Of a DNA stretch of 64,000 nt, positions 41,192 to 50,327 are shown piece after piece. The translations under genes and the position numbers were made by a program. The DNA is from Comamonas sp. JUb58 (GTDB lineage: Bacteria > Pseudomonadota > Gammaproteobacteria > Burkholderiales > Burkholderiaceae_C), in assembly GCF_004364775.1 (NCBI RefSeq), contig NZ_SOAL01000011.1, positions 62,001 through 126,000 on the forward strand. Reading direction: 5' to 3'. The first letter of the stretch is position 1. Every line of letters begins with the position of its first letter. A model generated the notes under the pieces. The model worked only from the letters and a program-made list of their open reading frames with translations, searched no databases and was not told where the DNA came from.

Positions 41192-43438
41192 ATGCAATCA
41201 GAGCTTTTGCAACAGTACCAGCGCCGCATTGCTGATTTAGAAATCGAGCTTGCTGTCGCTCGCGAAACGTCGGCGCAAGCCAGGGGGCATGCGTCCGCAG
41301 AGAAGTTGCCGGTGGATTTTTCACTGGATGCGGCGGGCATTGGTCTGTTCAATGTGGATGTCGCCACGCAGACCATCCATCTGAGTGCGGGTGCTTGCCG
41401 GCTCTTTGGGCTGGCGGTGCAGGCCTCCTACCCGACATCCACGTTCGAACGCCTTTTGGTGGACCGCAACGAGGCCTCGAACCACCAGAGCCGCAGCGAT
41501 GGTTCAGCGGCACTGGTGGTGACCTACCAGATCAGCCGTGCAGACAACGGCGCGTTGCGCTGGATCGAACGGCGCGCACGCGTTCGCCGCGATGCCAGCG
41601 GAGCGGTGATCGACTTTGGTGGTGCGCTGCGCGATGTCACCGATTTTCGGGCTGCGATGGCGCTGGCTGCCAAATCCCACAAGGCGGTTGCCGCACTGCT
41701 GGACAGCCGCAGCTTTCTGATTGACCTCACCGTGCGCCAGCGTGCGCTCTCCGACCCGGACACCGTCATGCGCATGACGGCGCAGCTGCTTGGTGAGCGC
41801 TTGGGTGCCCACCGCGTGGGTTTTTACCGCATTTTGAGCAGCAGCTCCATCCAGTACCTCAATGGCTGGAGCCAGAGTGCGCTGCCGCTGCTGTCGGGCA
41901 TCTCACCTATCGATGCGTTCGGCGCGCAGGCAGAGCAGCTCCGCAGCAGGGGCGAGATGCTGGTTTTTTCCGACAGCCGCCATGATCTGGAGGGCAGCCT
42001 GAATCCGCTGGCAGAGCAAGGGGTGCTCTCAGGCGTAGAGGTGCCGCTGCTGAGTAACCAGCGCTGGTGCGCCGGCATGGTAGTGCATTGCGCCAACGTG
42101 CGCGGCTGGACCGAGGCGGAGGTGGGTGTCATCCGCGAGGTGGCAGAGCTGGCCTGGCTGGCGGTGGAGCGTGCCGAGGCCTTTCTGCGCATGAGCGATC
42201 AGGTGCAGCGCCAGGTGGAGAAGATCGAGGTGGGAAGGAAAGATGCCAAGGGCCAGCGTGAAGGCCGGCTGGCGGCAGAGTCCAAGGTCCACCAGTTGCA
42301 GAAGCTGGAGGCCGTGGGCCAGCTGACAGGCGGTATCGCGCACGACTTCAACAACATGCTGGCCATCATCATGGGCGGCCTGGCCCTGCTGCAGCGCAAG
42401 CTTAAGCGTGGGGACACCGATGTGCAAAAGCATGTGGATTCGGCGATGGACGGTGCAAAACGGGCCGCAACCTTGACGGCCAGGCTGCTGGCTTTTTCTC
42501 GCCAGCATCCGTTGTCACCCGTCCCGACCGACATCAATCGGCTGATGGCCAATCTCAGCGATCTGCTGTCACGAACGCTGGGCGAATCCGTGCACCTGGA
42601 GTTGATACAGGGCGCCGGACTGTGGAATACCCTGGTGGACCAGAATCAGCTGGAAAACGTGCTGCTCAACCTGTGCATCAATGCACGCGACGCCATGCCA
42701 AGCGGTGGCCGCCTGACGGTGGAAACCAACAATGTGCATGTGGAACAGACCTATGCGCTGGAATACGACTTGGCCGTGGGCCAGTATGTCGTTTTGTCGG
42801 TGAGCGACACGGGCACCGGGATGACGCCCGACGTGCTGGCACGCGCCTTCGAACCTTTCTTTACCACCAAGGATGTGGGCAAAGGCTCTGGCCTGGGATT
42901 GAGCCAGGCCTTTGGTTTTGCCAGCCAGTCGGGTGGGCACCTCAAGGCGTATTCTGAGTTGGGCCACGGCACCACCTTCAAAATCTACCTGCCGCGCCAC
43001 TTTGGCGACGCTGTCGGCCAGCCACTGCCTGGCCTGCGGCAGGCGCTTCGCCAGGGCCGAGTGGGCGAGATCATCATGGTGGTGGACGATGAAGACCGCA
43101 TGCGTGCGGTGGCCTCCGAGACTTTGCGCGAATTGGGCTACACGGTCGTCGATGCCGCGAACGGCCCGGAGGCGCTTGCCAAGATCGATGCGGGCCAGGA
43201 TGTCACTGTCTTGTTTACCGACATCATCATGCCCGATATGACCGGCCGCCAACTGGCTGATCTGGCCCTCAAAAAGCTGCCGCATCTGAAGGTGCTCTAC
43301 ACCACGGGCTACACGCGCAATGCGGTGGTGCATAACGGCATCCTGGATCCGGGAACCAACTTCCTGGCCAAGCCTTACAGCATCGAAGACCTGGCTGGCA
43401 AGATGGGCGATGTGCTGGATGCTGCCGACTGTCGCTGA
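41192..43438 (+). CDS. Hybrid sensor histidine kinase (PAS-GAF-HisKA-HATPase-receiver), soluble
   Basis: A 748-residue hybrid kinase without membrane segments, so it senses something in the cytoplasm. A coiled-coil start is followed by a PAS domain (about residues 45-150) and a GAF-like domain (about 180-330). The HisKA box has the phosphorylated histidine H384 in GGIAHDFNN, followed by the HATPase with NLCINARDAMPSGG, DTGTGMTPDVL and KGSGLGLSQAFGF. The receiver domain at the C-terminus has the phospho-acceptor D677 in FTDIIMPDMTG and the conserved lysine in FLAKPYS. No separate response regulator gene lies next to it. The target is unknown. Confidence 0.93.
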   Translation: MQSELLQQYQRRIADLEIELAVARETSAQARGHASAEKLPVDFSLDAAGIGLFNVDVATQTIHLSAGACRLFGLAVQASYPTSTFERLLVDRNEASNHQSRSDGSAALVVTYQISRADNGALRWIERRARVRRDASGAVIDFGGALRDVTDFRAAMALAAKSHKAVAALLDSRSFLIDLTVRQRALSDPDTVMRMTAQLLGERLGAHRVGFYRILSSSSIQYLNGWSQSALPLLSGISPIDAFGAQAEQLRSRGEMLVFSDSRHDLEGSLNPLAEQGVLSGVEVPLLSNQRWCAGMVVHCANVRGWTEAEVGVIREVAELAWLAVERAEAFLRMSDQVQRQVEKIEVGRKDAKGQREGRLAAESKVHQLQKLEAVGQLTGGIAHDFNNMLAIIMGGLALLQRKLKRGDTDVQKHVDSAMDGAKRAATLTARLLAFSRQHPLSPVPTDINRLMANLSDLLSRTLGESVHLELIQGAGLWNTLVDQNQLENVLLNLCINARDAMPSGGRLTVETNNVHVEQTYALEYDLAVGQYVVLSVSDTGTGMTPDVLARAFEPFFTTKDVGKGSGLGLSQAFGFASQSGGHLKAYSELGHGTTFKIYLPRHFGDAVGQPLPGLRQALRQGRVGEIIMVVDDEDRMRAVASETLRELGYTVVDAANGPEALAKIDAGQDVTVLFTDIIMPDMTGRQLADLALKKLPHLKVLYTTGYTRNAVVHNGILDPGTNFLAKPYSIEDLAGKMGDVLDAADCR

Positions 43439-43458
43439 GCGGTTTAGCTAGATCGTGC

Positions 43459-43478
43459 TGCGCAGCTTCTACTGCGCA
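43459..43478. terminator. Hairpin between convergent genes
   Basis: TGCGCAG and CTGCGCA form a 7-base-pair stem around CTTCTA between the stop of the kinase (43438) and the end of the Bug receptor (43493). It has no strong T-run on either side, so termination is only a possibility. Confidence 0.4.
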
Positions 43479-43492
43479 AGACACCTCAAACA

Positions 43493-44497
43493 TCAATCAA
43501 TCTTCAACCCAATCGCACTGATCACCGAGCCATAGCGGTCCAGCTCCGCCTTGGTGAATTGGGCCAGCTCTGCGGATGAGCTGGCCTTGCTGCGCACGCC
43601 CAGCTTGGTCAGGCGGTCCTTGGCATCGGCGTCGTTCAGCGCTTCTTGCAGCACCCGGTTGAGTTTGGCGACCACCTCGGGGCTGGTTTTGGCGGGGGCG
43701 TAGAGGGCGTACCAGGCGTTCACCACAAAGTTGGAGTAGCCGCTTTCGGCAAAGGTGGGCACATTGGGCAGCTCGGGCAGGCGCTCGGTGCTAGCCACGG
43801 CCAGGGGGCGCACTTTGCCCGATGCGATCAGCGGTGTGGCGCTGGTCAAGGTGTCAAAGATCATGTCGATGCGGCCACCCATCAGGTCCATGGTGTGGGC
43901 ATTACCGCCCTTGTAGGGCACGTGGGTCATGTCCACGCTGGCGGCGCGCTTGAAAAGCTCGGCACTCAAATGCAGCGGCGAGCCATTGCCGGCCGAGCCG
44001 TAGGTGAGGGTGGCTGGCGTCTTTTTGGCCTGCTCCACCACCTGCTTGACATCCTTGAATGGCGAGTTGGTGGCGACTTCCAGCACGATGGGGGCTTCGC
44101 CGATCATGCCCACGGGTGCGAAGTCCTTTATGGCGTCATAGCCGGGCTGGCGGTAGAGGTGCGGGCTGATCGCATGGCTGGAGAGCGAGCCCAGCACCAG
44201 GGTGTAGCCATCGCCCGGGGCCTTGGCCGCCAGTGCGGTGCCAATGGTGGTACCGGCGCCGCCACGGTTGTCAACGATGACGGACTGCTTGAGGATCTCC
44301 CCCATCTTCTGGCCCACGATACGGCCCACCGCATCGTTGGCGCCGCCGGCGGGGTAGGGCACGATCAGGGTGATGGGCTTGCTGGGGTAGGCGGCATCGG
44401 CTGCCTGGCTGGCCAGCGGGGCAAGGCCCAGCAGCAGGCTGCTGGCAAGGAGGAAGCGGCGGCGTGTGGCGGCAGAAGAGGGGCTGGAAGCGAACAT
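43493..44497 (-). CDS. Bug-family tripartite tricarboxylate transporter receptor
   Basis: A 334-residue periplasmic binding protein of the Bug/TctC family. The signal peptide has an arginine triplet (ATRRRFLLASSLLLGLAPLA) with cleavage near SQAAD. The family landmarks are YPSKPITLIVPYPAGGANDAVGR, VDNRGGAGTTIGTALAAKA and the GNGSPLHLSAELFKR loop. Ligands are usually carboxylates. It is divergent from the acid-sugar operon at 44883 and shares its operator-rich intergenic region, so it may bring in the acid sugar. No TctA/TctB membrane genes are in the window. The ATG at 44497 follows GAGGTG. Confidence 0.93.
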   Translation of the reverse strand: MFASSPSSAATRRRFLLASSLLLGLAPLASQAADAAYPSKPITLIVPYPAGGANDAVGRIVGQKMGEILKQSVIVDNRGGAGTTIGTALAAKAPGDGYTLVLGSLSSHAISPHLYRQPGYDAIKDFAPVGMIGEAPIVLEVATNSPFKDVKQVVEQAKKTPATLTYGSAGNGSPLHLSAELFKRAASVDMTHVPYKGGNAHTMDLMGGRIDMIFDTLTSATPLIASGKVRPLAVASTERLPELPNVPTFAESGYSNFVVNAWYALYAPAKTSPEVVAKLNRVLQEALNDADAKDRLTKLGVRSKASSSAELAQFTKAELDRYGSVISAIGLKID

Positions 44498-44572
44498 GGT
44501 GGGACACCTCAATGGCTGGTTGTTCAGGAATGACTTCAGGGCTGAAGACGTCATAAGTCGTGGAAAGCTATT

Positions 44573-44830
44573 TGATCAAAACAATCAAAATTGATAATTT
44601 TTTGAACGCTTCGATCAGAACTCTTTTTTGAAAACTCTCCAATCAGGACTTTCCCCGAGTTGGTGCATGCACCATGATGTGGAATTGCTGCACTTTCGCG
44701 GTGCTGGCAAGGGCTGAAAGCTTGGCGCTGTGCCTGAAATTTCGTCTATCACGATCAAATCGATCATTTTTGGTGCGTTAAATCAAGGGTTAACCCTTGT
44801 TTTATCTTGCTTTGAATGAATTATGATCGA
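44573..44830. promoter_or_regulatory. Cluster of YGATCA repeats between the Bug gene and the acid-sugar operon
   Basis: The divergent intergenic region is AT-rich and carries repeated copies of a short motif: TGATCAA (44573), CGATCAG (44612), CGATCAA (44752), CGATCAT (44761) and TGATCGAA (44824). The spacing between 44752 and 44761 is nine bases, near one helix turn. Such clusters are typical of DeoR-family operators, and a DeoR gene ends the operon. The assignment is inferred. Confidence 0.5.
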
Positions 44831-44882
44831 ATCAATCAATTTACAGGCTTGGCGTGATGACCGAGTCGCCCGAAAGCCCCGC

Positions 44883-46226
44883 ATGAGCCCGCGTTCCCTT
44901 CCGCGCTACCTTGTCGTCGCCGACGACCTCTCCGGCGCAGCCGACTGTGCTGCGGGGTTTGCGAGCGCCGGTCTCTCCACCAGCGTGCTGCTGGACCCCC
45001 AAGCCTGCGGCCAGGCCCAGCGCGATGTGGATGTGCTGACGGTAGACACCAATAGCCGGCGCGACGCGCCAGCAGTGGCGGCTGCCAAGCTGCAGGCACT
45101 GCTGGCAGCGCCGGCTAGCCAGGGCCGCCGGGTGCTCAAGAAAATGGACTCCACCTTGCGAGGCGGTTGGGCGCAGGAGGTGGCCGTGCTGCAGGGCGCG
45201 CTGGATGCGATGGCGCTGGTAGCCCCTTCTTTTCCGCAGATGGGCCGCACCATGCAGGCTGGCCTGGTCCATGTACACGGAGTGCGCCTGGCCGACACCG
45301 ATACCTGGAAGCTGGAGCATGCAGACCGCGATGACCGCGCAGCGCAGCAATTGCAGGCAGCAGGCCTGCGCTGCGACAACCTGCCCGCCAGCCTGCTCGA
45401 TGCTGGCCCAGACGCCACCGCGCAAGCGATTGCGACAGCACGCGAGCAGGGCCTGCAGGCACTGGTGTTTGATGTGCTGACTGACGAACACCTGCAGACC
45501 TTGGCCCTGGCCAGCTTGCAGCTAGAGCAGGTCTTCTGCGTCTGCTCTGCCGGCCTCTCGCATGCGCTGGCGCAGCAGGTGCCTGCCGTATCTGCTGCGG
45601 CTTCAGCGCTGGATGTGCCGCATGGCGCTGGGCGCTTGCCCAGCGTGGTCACCGTCGTCGGCAGCATGTCTGCGATTGCGCAGCAGCAGCTGGCGTATTT
45701 GGCTGAGCAGCCCCGCACGCGGCTGCATGTGGTGCCCCCTGGCTGCTTGCGCAGCGACGCGCAGACCCCTCAACGCCAGGACCTGGTGCAGGCGCTGGTT
45801 CAGACCGTCAGCGCCGAAGTAGCGCAGGGCCTGGATGTCGTGGTCAGCCTCGGAGCAGACGCGCATACCGACCCGGCCGAGGGCCCCCTGCTGGCCCGGC
45901 AACTGGCACGTCTGCTGCATGCGCCCATGGCCGCAGCAGCAGGCCTGGTCATCACCGGTGGAGAGACGGCCCGCGCCGTGCTGGAAGAACTGCAACTGCG
46001 CAGCCTGCGCGTGCATTCCGAGAGCGAACCCGGCGTGGTGCTCTGCATCACCGAGCACGACGACACCCAACAAGACGCCCGGCGGCAGTGGATTGCCACC
46101 AAGGCCGGCGCCTTTGGCCATCCCGCATCGCTGCAGCGCGCAAGCAGCGCCATCCATTCATTGTTGGCCGCCCAAACCCTGGGCGGCTGCACCGACACCG
46201 CCCCTACAGAAAGCAAGCAAAGATGA
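44883..46226 (+). CDS. Four-carbon acid sugar kinase (DUF1537 family, DtnK/OtnK-like)
   Basis: A 447-residue kinase of the family once called DUF1537. These enzymes phosphorylate four-carbon acid sugars such as D-threonate, D-erythronate or 3-oxo-tetronate. The N-terminal domain has the family signature YLVVADDLSGAADCAAGFA, then KKMDSTLRGGWAQEV. The C-terminal domain carries VVTVVGSMSAIAQQQ and a nucleotide loop LVITGGETARAVLEEL. The start at 44883 places the signature ten residues in, as usual; an ATG at 44823 would add 20 residues and overlaps an operator-like repeat. The stop overlaps the PdxA2 gene (ATGA). Confidence 0.92.
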   Translation: MSPRSLPRYLVVADDLSGAADCAAGFASAGLSTSVLLDPQACGQAQRDVDVLTVDTNSRRDAPAVAAAKLQALLAAPASQGRRVLKKMDSTLRGGWAQEVAVLQGALDAMALVAPSFPQMGRTMQAGLVHVHGVRLADTDTWKLEHADRDDRAAQQLQAAGLRCDNLPASLLDAGPDATAQAIATAREQGLQALVFDVLTDEHLQTLALASLQLEQVFCVCSAGLSHALAQQVPAVSAAASALDVPHGAGRLPSVVTVVGSMSAIAQQQLAYLAEQPRTRLHVVPPGCLRSDAQTPQRQDLVQALVQTVSAEVAQGLDVVVSLGADAHTDPAEGPLLARQLARLLHAPMAAAAGLVITGGETARAVLEELQLRSLRVHSESEPGVVLCITEHDDTQQDARRQWIATKAGAFGHPASLQRASSAIHSLLAAQTLGGCTDTAPTESKQR

Positions 46227-47221
46227 GCCATTCTCTGCCCGTCATCGGAATCACCATGGGAGACGCTGCTGGCGTGGGCCCTGAAATCATTGTCAAGAGC
46301 TTTGCGAATGACAGCCTGTACAGCCTGGCGAAAGCCGTGGTCATTGGCGACGCCAAGCGGCTGGAAAAGGCAAATGCGCTGCTGGGTACCCAGGTACGTG
46401 TGCGGGCGATCCAGGACATTGCCGACGCCGCCTTTGAGCGTGGCGTCATCGACTGCATCGATCTGCATCTTATCCCCGATGACCTGGCCTTTGGCAAGCT
46501 TTCGCCCGTGGCGGGCGATGCCGCCTTCCGCTTTATCGAGCGTGCGGTGGAGCTGGCCAAGGCCCGGAAGATCGATGCAATCTGCACGGCGCCCCTGAAT
46601 AAAGAGGCACTGCATGCCGGCGGCCACAAGTTCCCCGGCCACACGGAGATGCTGGCCCACCTGACCGGCGTGGAAGAGGTGTCGATGATGCTGGTCGCGC
46701 CCAATCTGCGGGTGATCCATGTGACCACGCATATCGGCTTGCTCGATGCCATCCGCAAGATCGAGCCCGGCCTGGTCGAGCGCACCATCCAGCGCGGCTA
46801 CGACACCTTGCGCAAGGCCAACATCGCCAACCCACGCATTGCAGTGTGTGGCATCAACCCGCATGCCGGCGAGAACGGCCTGTTTGGCTATGGCGAAGAA
46901 GAAGAAAAGATCATCCCTGCCGTGCAGAAGCTGCGCGACAAGGGCATGGACATTGAAGGCCCTCTGCCCGCCGACACGCTGTTCTTCCGCGCAGGGCGCG
47001 GTGATTTTGACCTGGTGGTCGCCATGTACCACGACCAGGGACATGGCCCCGTCAAGGTGCTGGGCCTGGAGGCAGGCGTGAACATCACCGTGGGCCTGGA
47101 TGTGATCCGCACCTCGGTGGACCACGGCACGGCGTTTGACATTGCCGGCAAGGGCATCGCCGATGAGCGCAGCCTGCTGGAGGCTTTGCGCCAGGGCGCA
47201 GAACTCGCAACGCGCATCTAA
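46223..47221 (+). CDS. pdxA2: PdxA2-type 4-phosphoerythronate/threonate dehydrogenase
   Basis: A 332-residue member of the PdxA family of metal- and NAD-dependent oxidative decarboxylases. Family blocks are GITMGDAAGVGPEI, CTAPLNKEALHAGGHKFPGHTEMLA, MYHDQGHGPVKVLG and TSVDHGTAFDIAGKG with the metal histidines. When placed after a DUF1537 kinase, as here, such PdxA2 enzymes act on 4-phospho-threonate or -erythronate and yield dihydroxyacetone phosphate and CO2, rather than making vitamin B6. The four-base overlap with the kinase gene supports that pairing. Confidence 0.92.
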   Translation: MSHSLPVIGITMGDAAGVGPEIIVKSFANDSLYSLAKAVVIGDAKRLEKANALLGTQVRVRAIQDIADAAFERGVIDCIDLHLIPDDLAFGKLSPVAGDAAFRFIERAVELAKARKIDAICTAPLNKEALHAGGHKFPGHTEMLAHLTGVEEVSMMLVAPNLRVIHVTTHIGLLDAIRKIEPGLVERTIQRGYDTLRKANIANPRIAVCGINPHAGENGLFGYGEEEEKIIPAVQKLRDKGMDIEGPLPADTLFFRAGRGDFDLVVAMYHDQGHGPVKVLGLEAGVNITVGLDVIRTSVDHGTAFDIAGKGIADERSLLEALRQGAELATRI

Positions 47222-47241
47222 AAAATCCAGGAGACAAAGAC

Positions 47242-48378
47242 ATGCATATCCATAGCACCGTCCTGAGCGGCCACAAGGTCCTCGATGACATCGCCTGCCT
47301 GGTGAACGGCAAGCACAAACTGCTGTTTGTCAGCGACCAGAACATCATCGGCATTGCCGGCGTGCAGGCGCTGCTGGACAAGCTCCGGCGCGCAGCCACC
47401 GAGGTGCTGGTGATCGACGATGTGCCCCCCGAGCCATCGGATGCCGATGTGGAGCGCATTCTGCAGGAGCGCGATCTGCGCGGTGTGGATTTTGTCGTCG
47501 GCGTAGGCGGTGGCAGTGTGCTGGATGTGGCCAAGCTGCTGTCGGCGCTGGCGCATGCCGAGTCGCCCAGCCTGGCCGAGTTGCTGGCAGGCACCAAGGT
47601 CACGCAGCGGGTCAAGGCGCTGATGGTGCCGACGACGGCGGGCACGGGCTCGGAGGCGACGCCCAATGCGATCCTGGCCATCCCTGCGCGTGAGACCAAG
47701 CAGGGCATCATCTCGCCGGTGCTGCTGCCGGACTATGTGGCCCTGGCGCCGGAGCTCACGGTGACCATGCCGCACAAGATTGCCGCCTCGACCGGTGTCG
47801 ATGCACTCTGCCACCTGATCGAGTGCTTTACCGCCAGCATTGCCAACCCGGTCGCCGACAACTACGCGATGATTGGCATGAAAAAGCTGTTCGAGAACCT
47901 GGAGCTCTCGGTGGCCGAGCCGGACAACCTGGAGGCCAAGCTCAATATGCTCTGGGCCTCGTACTACGGCGGCGCCTGCATTGCCCATGCCGGTACGCAC
48001 CTGGTGCATGCCATGTCCTACCCGCTGGGCGGCAAGTACCACATCCCCCATGGCGTGGCCAATGCCATCTTGCTCGCGCCTTGCTTTGAGTGGCTGCGCC
48101 CGCTGTCCGTCGCCAAGCTGGCACGCGCTTACGAACTGGTGCCGGGAGCCGATCTGTCGCTGGACGACGAGGGCAAATCGCATGCGCTGGTCGCCTACTT
48201 TGCCGACCTGGTCAAGCGCCTGCGCCTGCCAGCCAGCCTGCAAGAGCTGGGCATTGGCCGCGACCACCTGCCCGATATGGTGAAGGCCGCGCTCGATGTG
48301 CAGCGCCTCATCAAAAATGTGCCCGGGCCCGTCACGGGCGCCGATATCGAAAAGGTCTACCTGAAGCTGTTTAACTGA
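47242..48378 (+). CDS. Iron-containing alcohol dehydrogenase
   Basis: A 378-residue group III (iron-dependent) alcohol dehydrogenase. The NAD-binding block is VGVGGGSVLDVAKL; the conserved PTTAGTGSEATPNAI follows. Metal-binding residues fall in GVDALCHLIECF and in the histidine-rich stretch GACIAHAGTHLVHAMSYPLGGKYHIPHGVANA. The gene starts 20 bases after pdxA2, with GGAGA in front. It may oxidise an alcohol precursor of the acid sugar or reduce an aldehyde released by the DapA-family lyase that follows; neither is shown. Confidence 0.93.
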   Translation: MHIHSTVLSGHKVLDDIACLVNGKHKLLFVSDQNIIGIAGVQALLDKLRRAATEVLVIDDVPPEPSDADVERILQERDLRGVDFVVGVGGGSVLDVAKLLSALAHAESPSLAELLAGTKVTQRVKALMVPTTAGTGSEATPNAILAIPARETKQGIISPVLLPDYVALAPELTVTMPHKIAASTGVDALCHLIECFTASIANPVADNYAMIGMKKLFENLELSVAEPDNLEAKLNMLWASYYGGACIAHAGTHLVHAMSYPLGGKYHIPHGVANAILLAPCFEWLRPLSVAKLARAYELVPGADLSLDDEGKSHALVAYFADLVKRLRLPASLQELGIGRDHLPDMVKAALDVQRLIKNVPGPVTGADIEKVYLKLFN

Positions 48379-48387
48379 GACAACACC

Positions 48388-49284
48388 ATGGCAAACAACA
48401 AAAAACTCCAAGGCATTCTGACGGCCATCATCACCCCCATGGACGCGGAGGACCGCTTTGCGGAAGCGCCGTTCCGCGAGCAGATCGACCGCCAGATCCA
48501 GGCCGGCAACGGCATTTTCTGCGGCGGCACCAACGGCGAGTTCTTTGCGCTGACCGAGGGCGAAAAGCGCCGCGTGGCCGAGGTGGCCATGGAGCAGGTG
48601 GCAGGGCGCGCCAGCGTGGTCGGCCATGTGGGCGAGGTGTCGACGGCCGAATGCATCCGCGCCGGCCGTGAGATTGCCCGCCTGGGTGTGGACGCGGTCG
48701 CCGCCATCACGCCCTGGTTTGTGCCGCTGTCGCAGGATGAGCTGCATTGGCATTTCAGCGCGATTGCAGATGCGCTGGAGGTGCCCGTCTATCTGTACAA
48801 CATCCCCGCGCGCACCGGCAACACCATTGCGCCAGAGACCGCCAAGCGCCTGGCCGCGCACCCCAATATCGCGGGCATCAAGGACAGCGCCGGCAGCCAT
48901 GAAAGCCTCAGCGGCTTTCTGAAAGTCGCCAAGGAAGTGCCGGATTTTGTCGTGTTCAACGGCCCGGACAGCCTGATCCACCAAGGCTTTGTAGAAGGCT
49001 GCGCGGGCGCCGTATCGGGCCTGGCCAATGCCGCGCCGCGCGAGATCAATGCGATCTGGACCCGCTTTGCCGCTGGCGATATTGCTGGCTCGCGCCAACA
49101 GCAGGAGACGGTGACCAGCCTGCGCGAGACGCTCTACAAGGTCTGCTTTGCGCCGGCCGCCGTCAAGCGCGCCGTGCAGCTGCTGGGCTACAACGTGGGC
49201 AACAGCAAGTACCCCGTGCGTATCAGCGCCGAGCAGGAGGCGCAGATGCGCGAAATCCTCAAGGCCCATGGCATCTCGGGTTAA
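48388..49284 (+). CDS. DapA-family lyase (dihydrodipicolinate synthase / N-acetylneuraminate lyase-like)
   Basis: A 298-residue class I aldolase-fold protein. The Schiff-base lysine is in GIKDSAGSHESL, the tyrosine in VYLYNIPARTGNTI, and the GGTNGEFFALTEGEKRR motif is the family loop that binds the 2-oxo-acid carboxylate. Catabolic operons often carry such lyases or dehydratases for 2-keto-3-deoxy acids, so biosynthesis of lysine is unlikely here. It starts 10 bases after the alcohol dehydrogenase gene. Confidence 0.92.
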   Translation: MANNKKLQGILTAIITPMDAEDRFAEAPFREQIDRQIQAGNGIFCGGTNGEFFALTEGEKRRVAEVAMEQVAGRASVVGHVGEVSTAECIRAGREIARLGVDAVAAITPWFVPLSQDELHWHFSAIADALEVPVYLYNIPARTGNTIAPETAKRLAAHPNIAGIKDSAGSHESLSGFLKVAKEVPDFVVFNGPDSLIHQGFVEGCAGAVSGLANAAPREINAIWTRFAAGDIAGSRQQQETVTSLRETLYKVCFAPAAVKRAVQLLGYNVGNSKYPVRISAEQEAQMREILKAHGISG

Positions 49285-49331
49285 GCTCTGAGCCGTTATC
49301 GCTATTGCGCTGTAGCCAGCCCACCCATCCC

Positions 49332-50096
49332 ATGAAGGTCGCCAACCGACGAGAGTCCATTCTCCATGCCGTGAATTCGGGTATGACCGATGTGGCTGCG
49401 CTGTGCGCGCGGTTCGCCATCTCCGAAGCCACCGTGCGCCGCGATCTGCAGGCGCTGCAGCAGGACGGGCGCCTGCTGCGCGTCTACGGTGGCGCGGTGG
49501 CGGCCCCCATCCGGCATGAGCCCGAAGAATCGCTGGAGCTGCGCAAGGTGCATGACGGCGAGGCCAAGGCCGCGATCGCGCGCAAGGCCATCAGCCTGAT
49601 CGAGCCGGGCGACACCCTCTTTATCGATGGTGGCACCACCACCGATGCGCTGGCCCGCCTGCTGCCCAAGGACGATTCGCTGCGCATCATCACCAACAAC
49701 CTGCTGGCGCTGAACACCCTGAGCGCCCGTGATATCCCCGTCACCCTGATCGGCGGCGACCTGCGCCGGGGCAGCATGAGCGTCTACGGCTCGCTGGCCG
49801 ATATGGCGCTGGAGCGCCTCACATTCGACAAGGTGTTCTGCAGCGCCGATGGCATCGATGCCGAGTTTGGCGTCTGCGAAGGCTCGATCGAGCAAGCCTG
49901 GTTCAAGGAAAAGCTGTTCCGCCGCACGCGCGAGGTCTATATGCTGGCCACCGCAGAAAAGCTGGGCCGCAAGTCACAAATGAACTGGTCGCCCATCCAT
50001 CGCCAGTGGACCTTGCTGACCGATGCCGCGCCCGAAAGCCATGCCGTGCAGGCCTTCAGCAACCACCCCTTTGTGACGGTAGTGCCGATCGGCTGA
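49332..50096 (+). CDS. DeoR/GlpR-family transcriptional repressor
   Basis: A 254-residue sugar-phosphate-responsive regulator. The DeoR helix-turn-helix is at residues about 5-55 (NRRESILHAVNSGMTDVAALCARFAISEATVRRDLQAL). The C-terminal effector domain shows FIDGGTTTDALARLLP, IITNNLLALNTLSA and LIGGDLRRGSMSVYGSLA, typical of sugar-phosphate binding. It is the last gene of the acid-sugar operon, and the YGATCA cluster before the operon is a likely target. The ATG at 49332 begins just before the helix-turn-helix. Confidence 0.94.
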   Translation: MKVANRRESILHAVNSGMTDVAALCARFAISEATVRRDLQALQQDGRLLRVYGGAVAAPIRHEPEESLELRKVHDGEAKAAIARKAISLIEPGDTLFIDGGTTTDALARLLPKDDSLRIITNNLLALNTLSARDIPVTLIGGDLRRGSMSVYGSLADMALERLTFDKVFCSADGIDAEFGVCEGSIEQAWFKEKLFRRTREVYMLATAEKLGRKSQMNWSPIHRQWTLLTDAAPESHAVQAFSNHPFVTVVPIG

Positions 50097-50327
50097 CCGG
50101 GCCGCGCACGGCGGCGCCAGGCCTTGTTGAGTGCAAAGGCAAAGCCGCATTGGCGAGAAAACGCAGACGAGACAGGGACTTGGAGGCCGCTGGCTACAAT
50201 GCCTGCACCCACAAGCCTGACAGGATTGCCTCGCCAATCGCTGCAGGCCTTTTTTCGGCGTGCACCATGCATCGCCGCAAACTTCGGGCTGCGCCGCAGC
50301 CTGTCTGTTGAACCTCCAAGATTGACT

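Noticed and set aside
46223..47221. Vitamin B6 biosynthesis pdxA
   Set aside because: The gene overlaps a DUF1537 kinase and lies in a catabolic operon, which marks it as PdxA2-type rather than the pyridoxine enzyme.
47218..49269. A 683-codon minus-strand frame opposite the alcohol dehydrogenase and DapA-family genes
   Set aside because: Covers two conserved plus-strand enzymes with intact active-site motifs; the antisense product has no domain.
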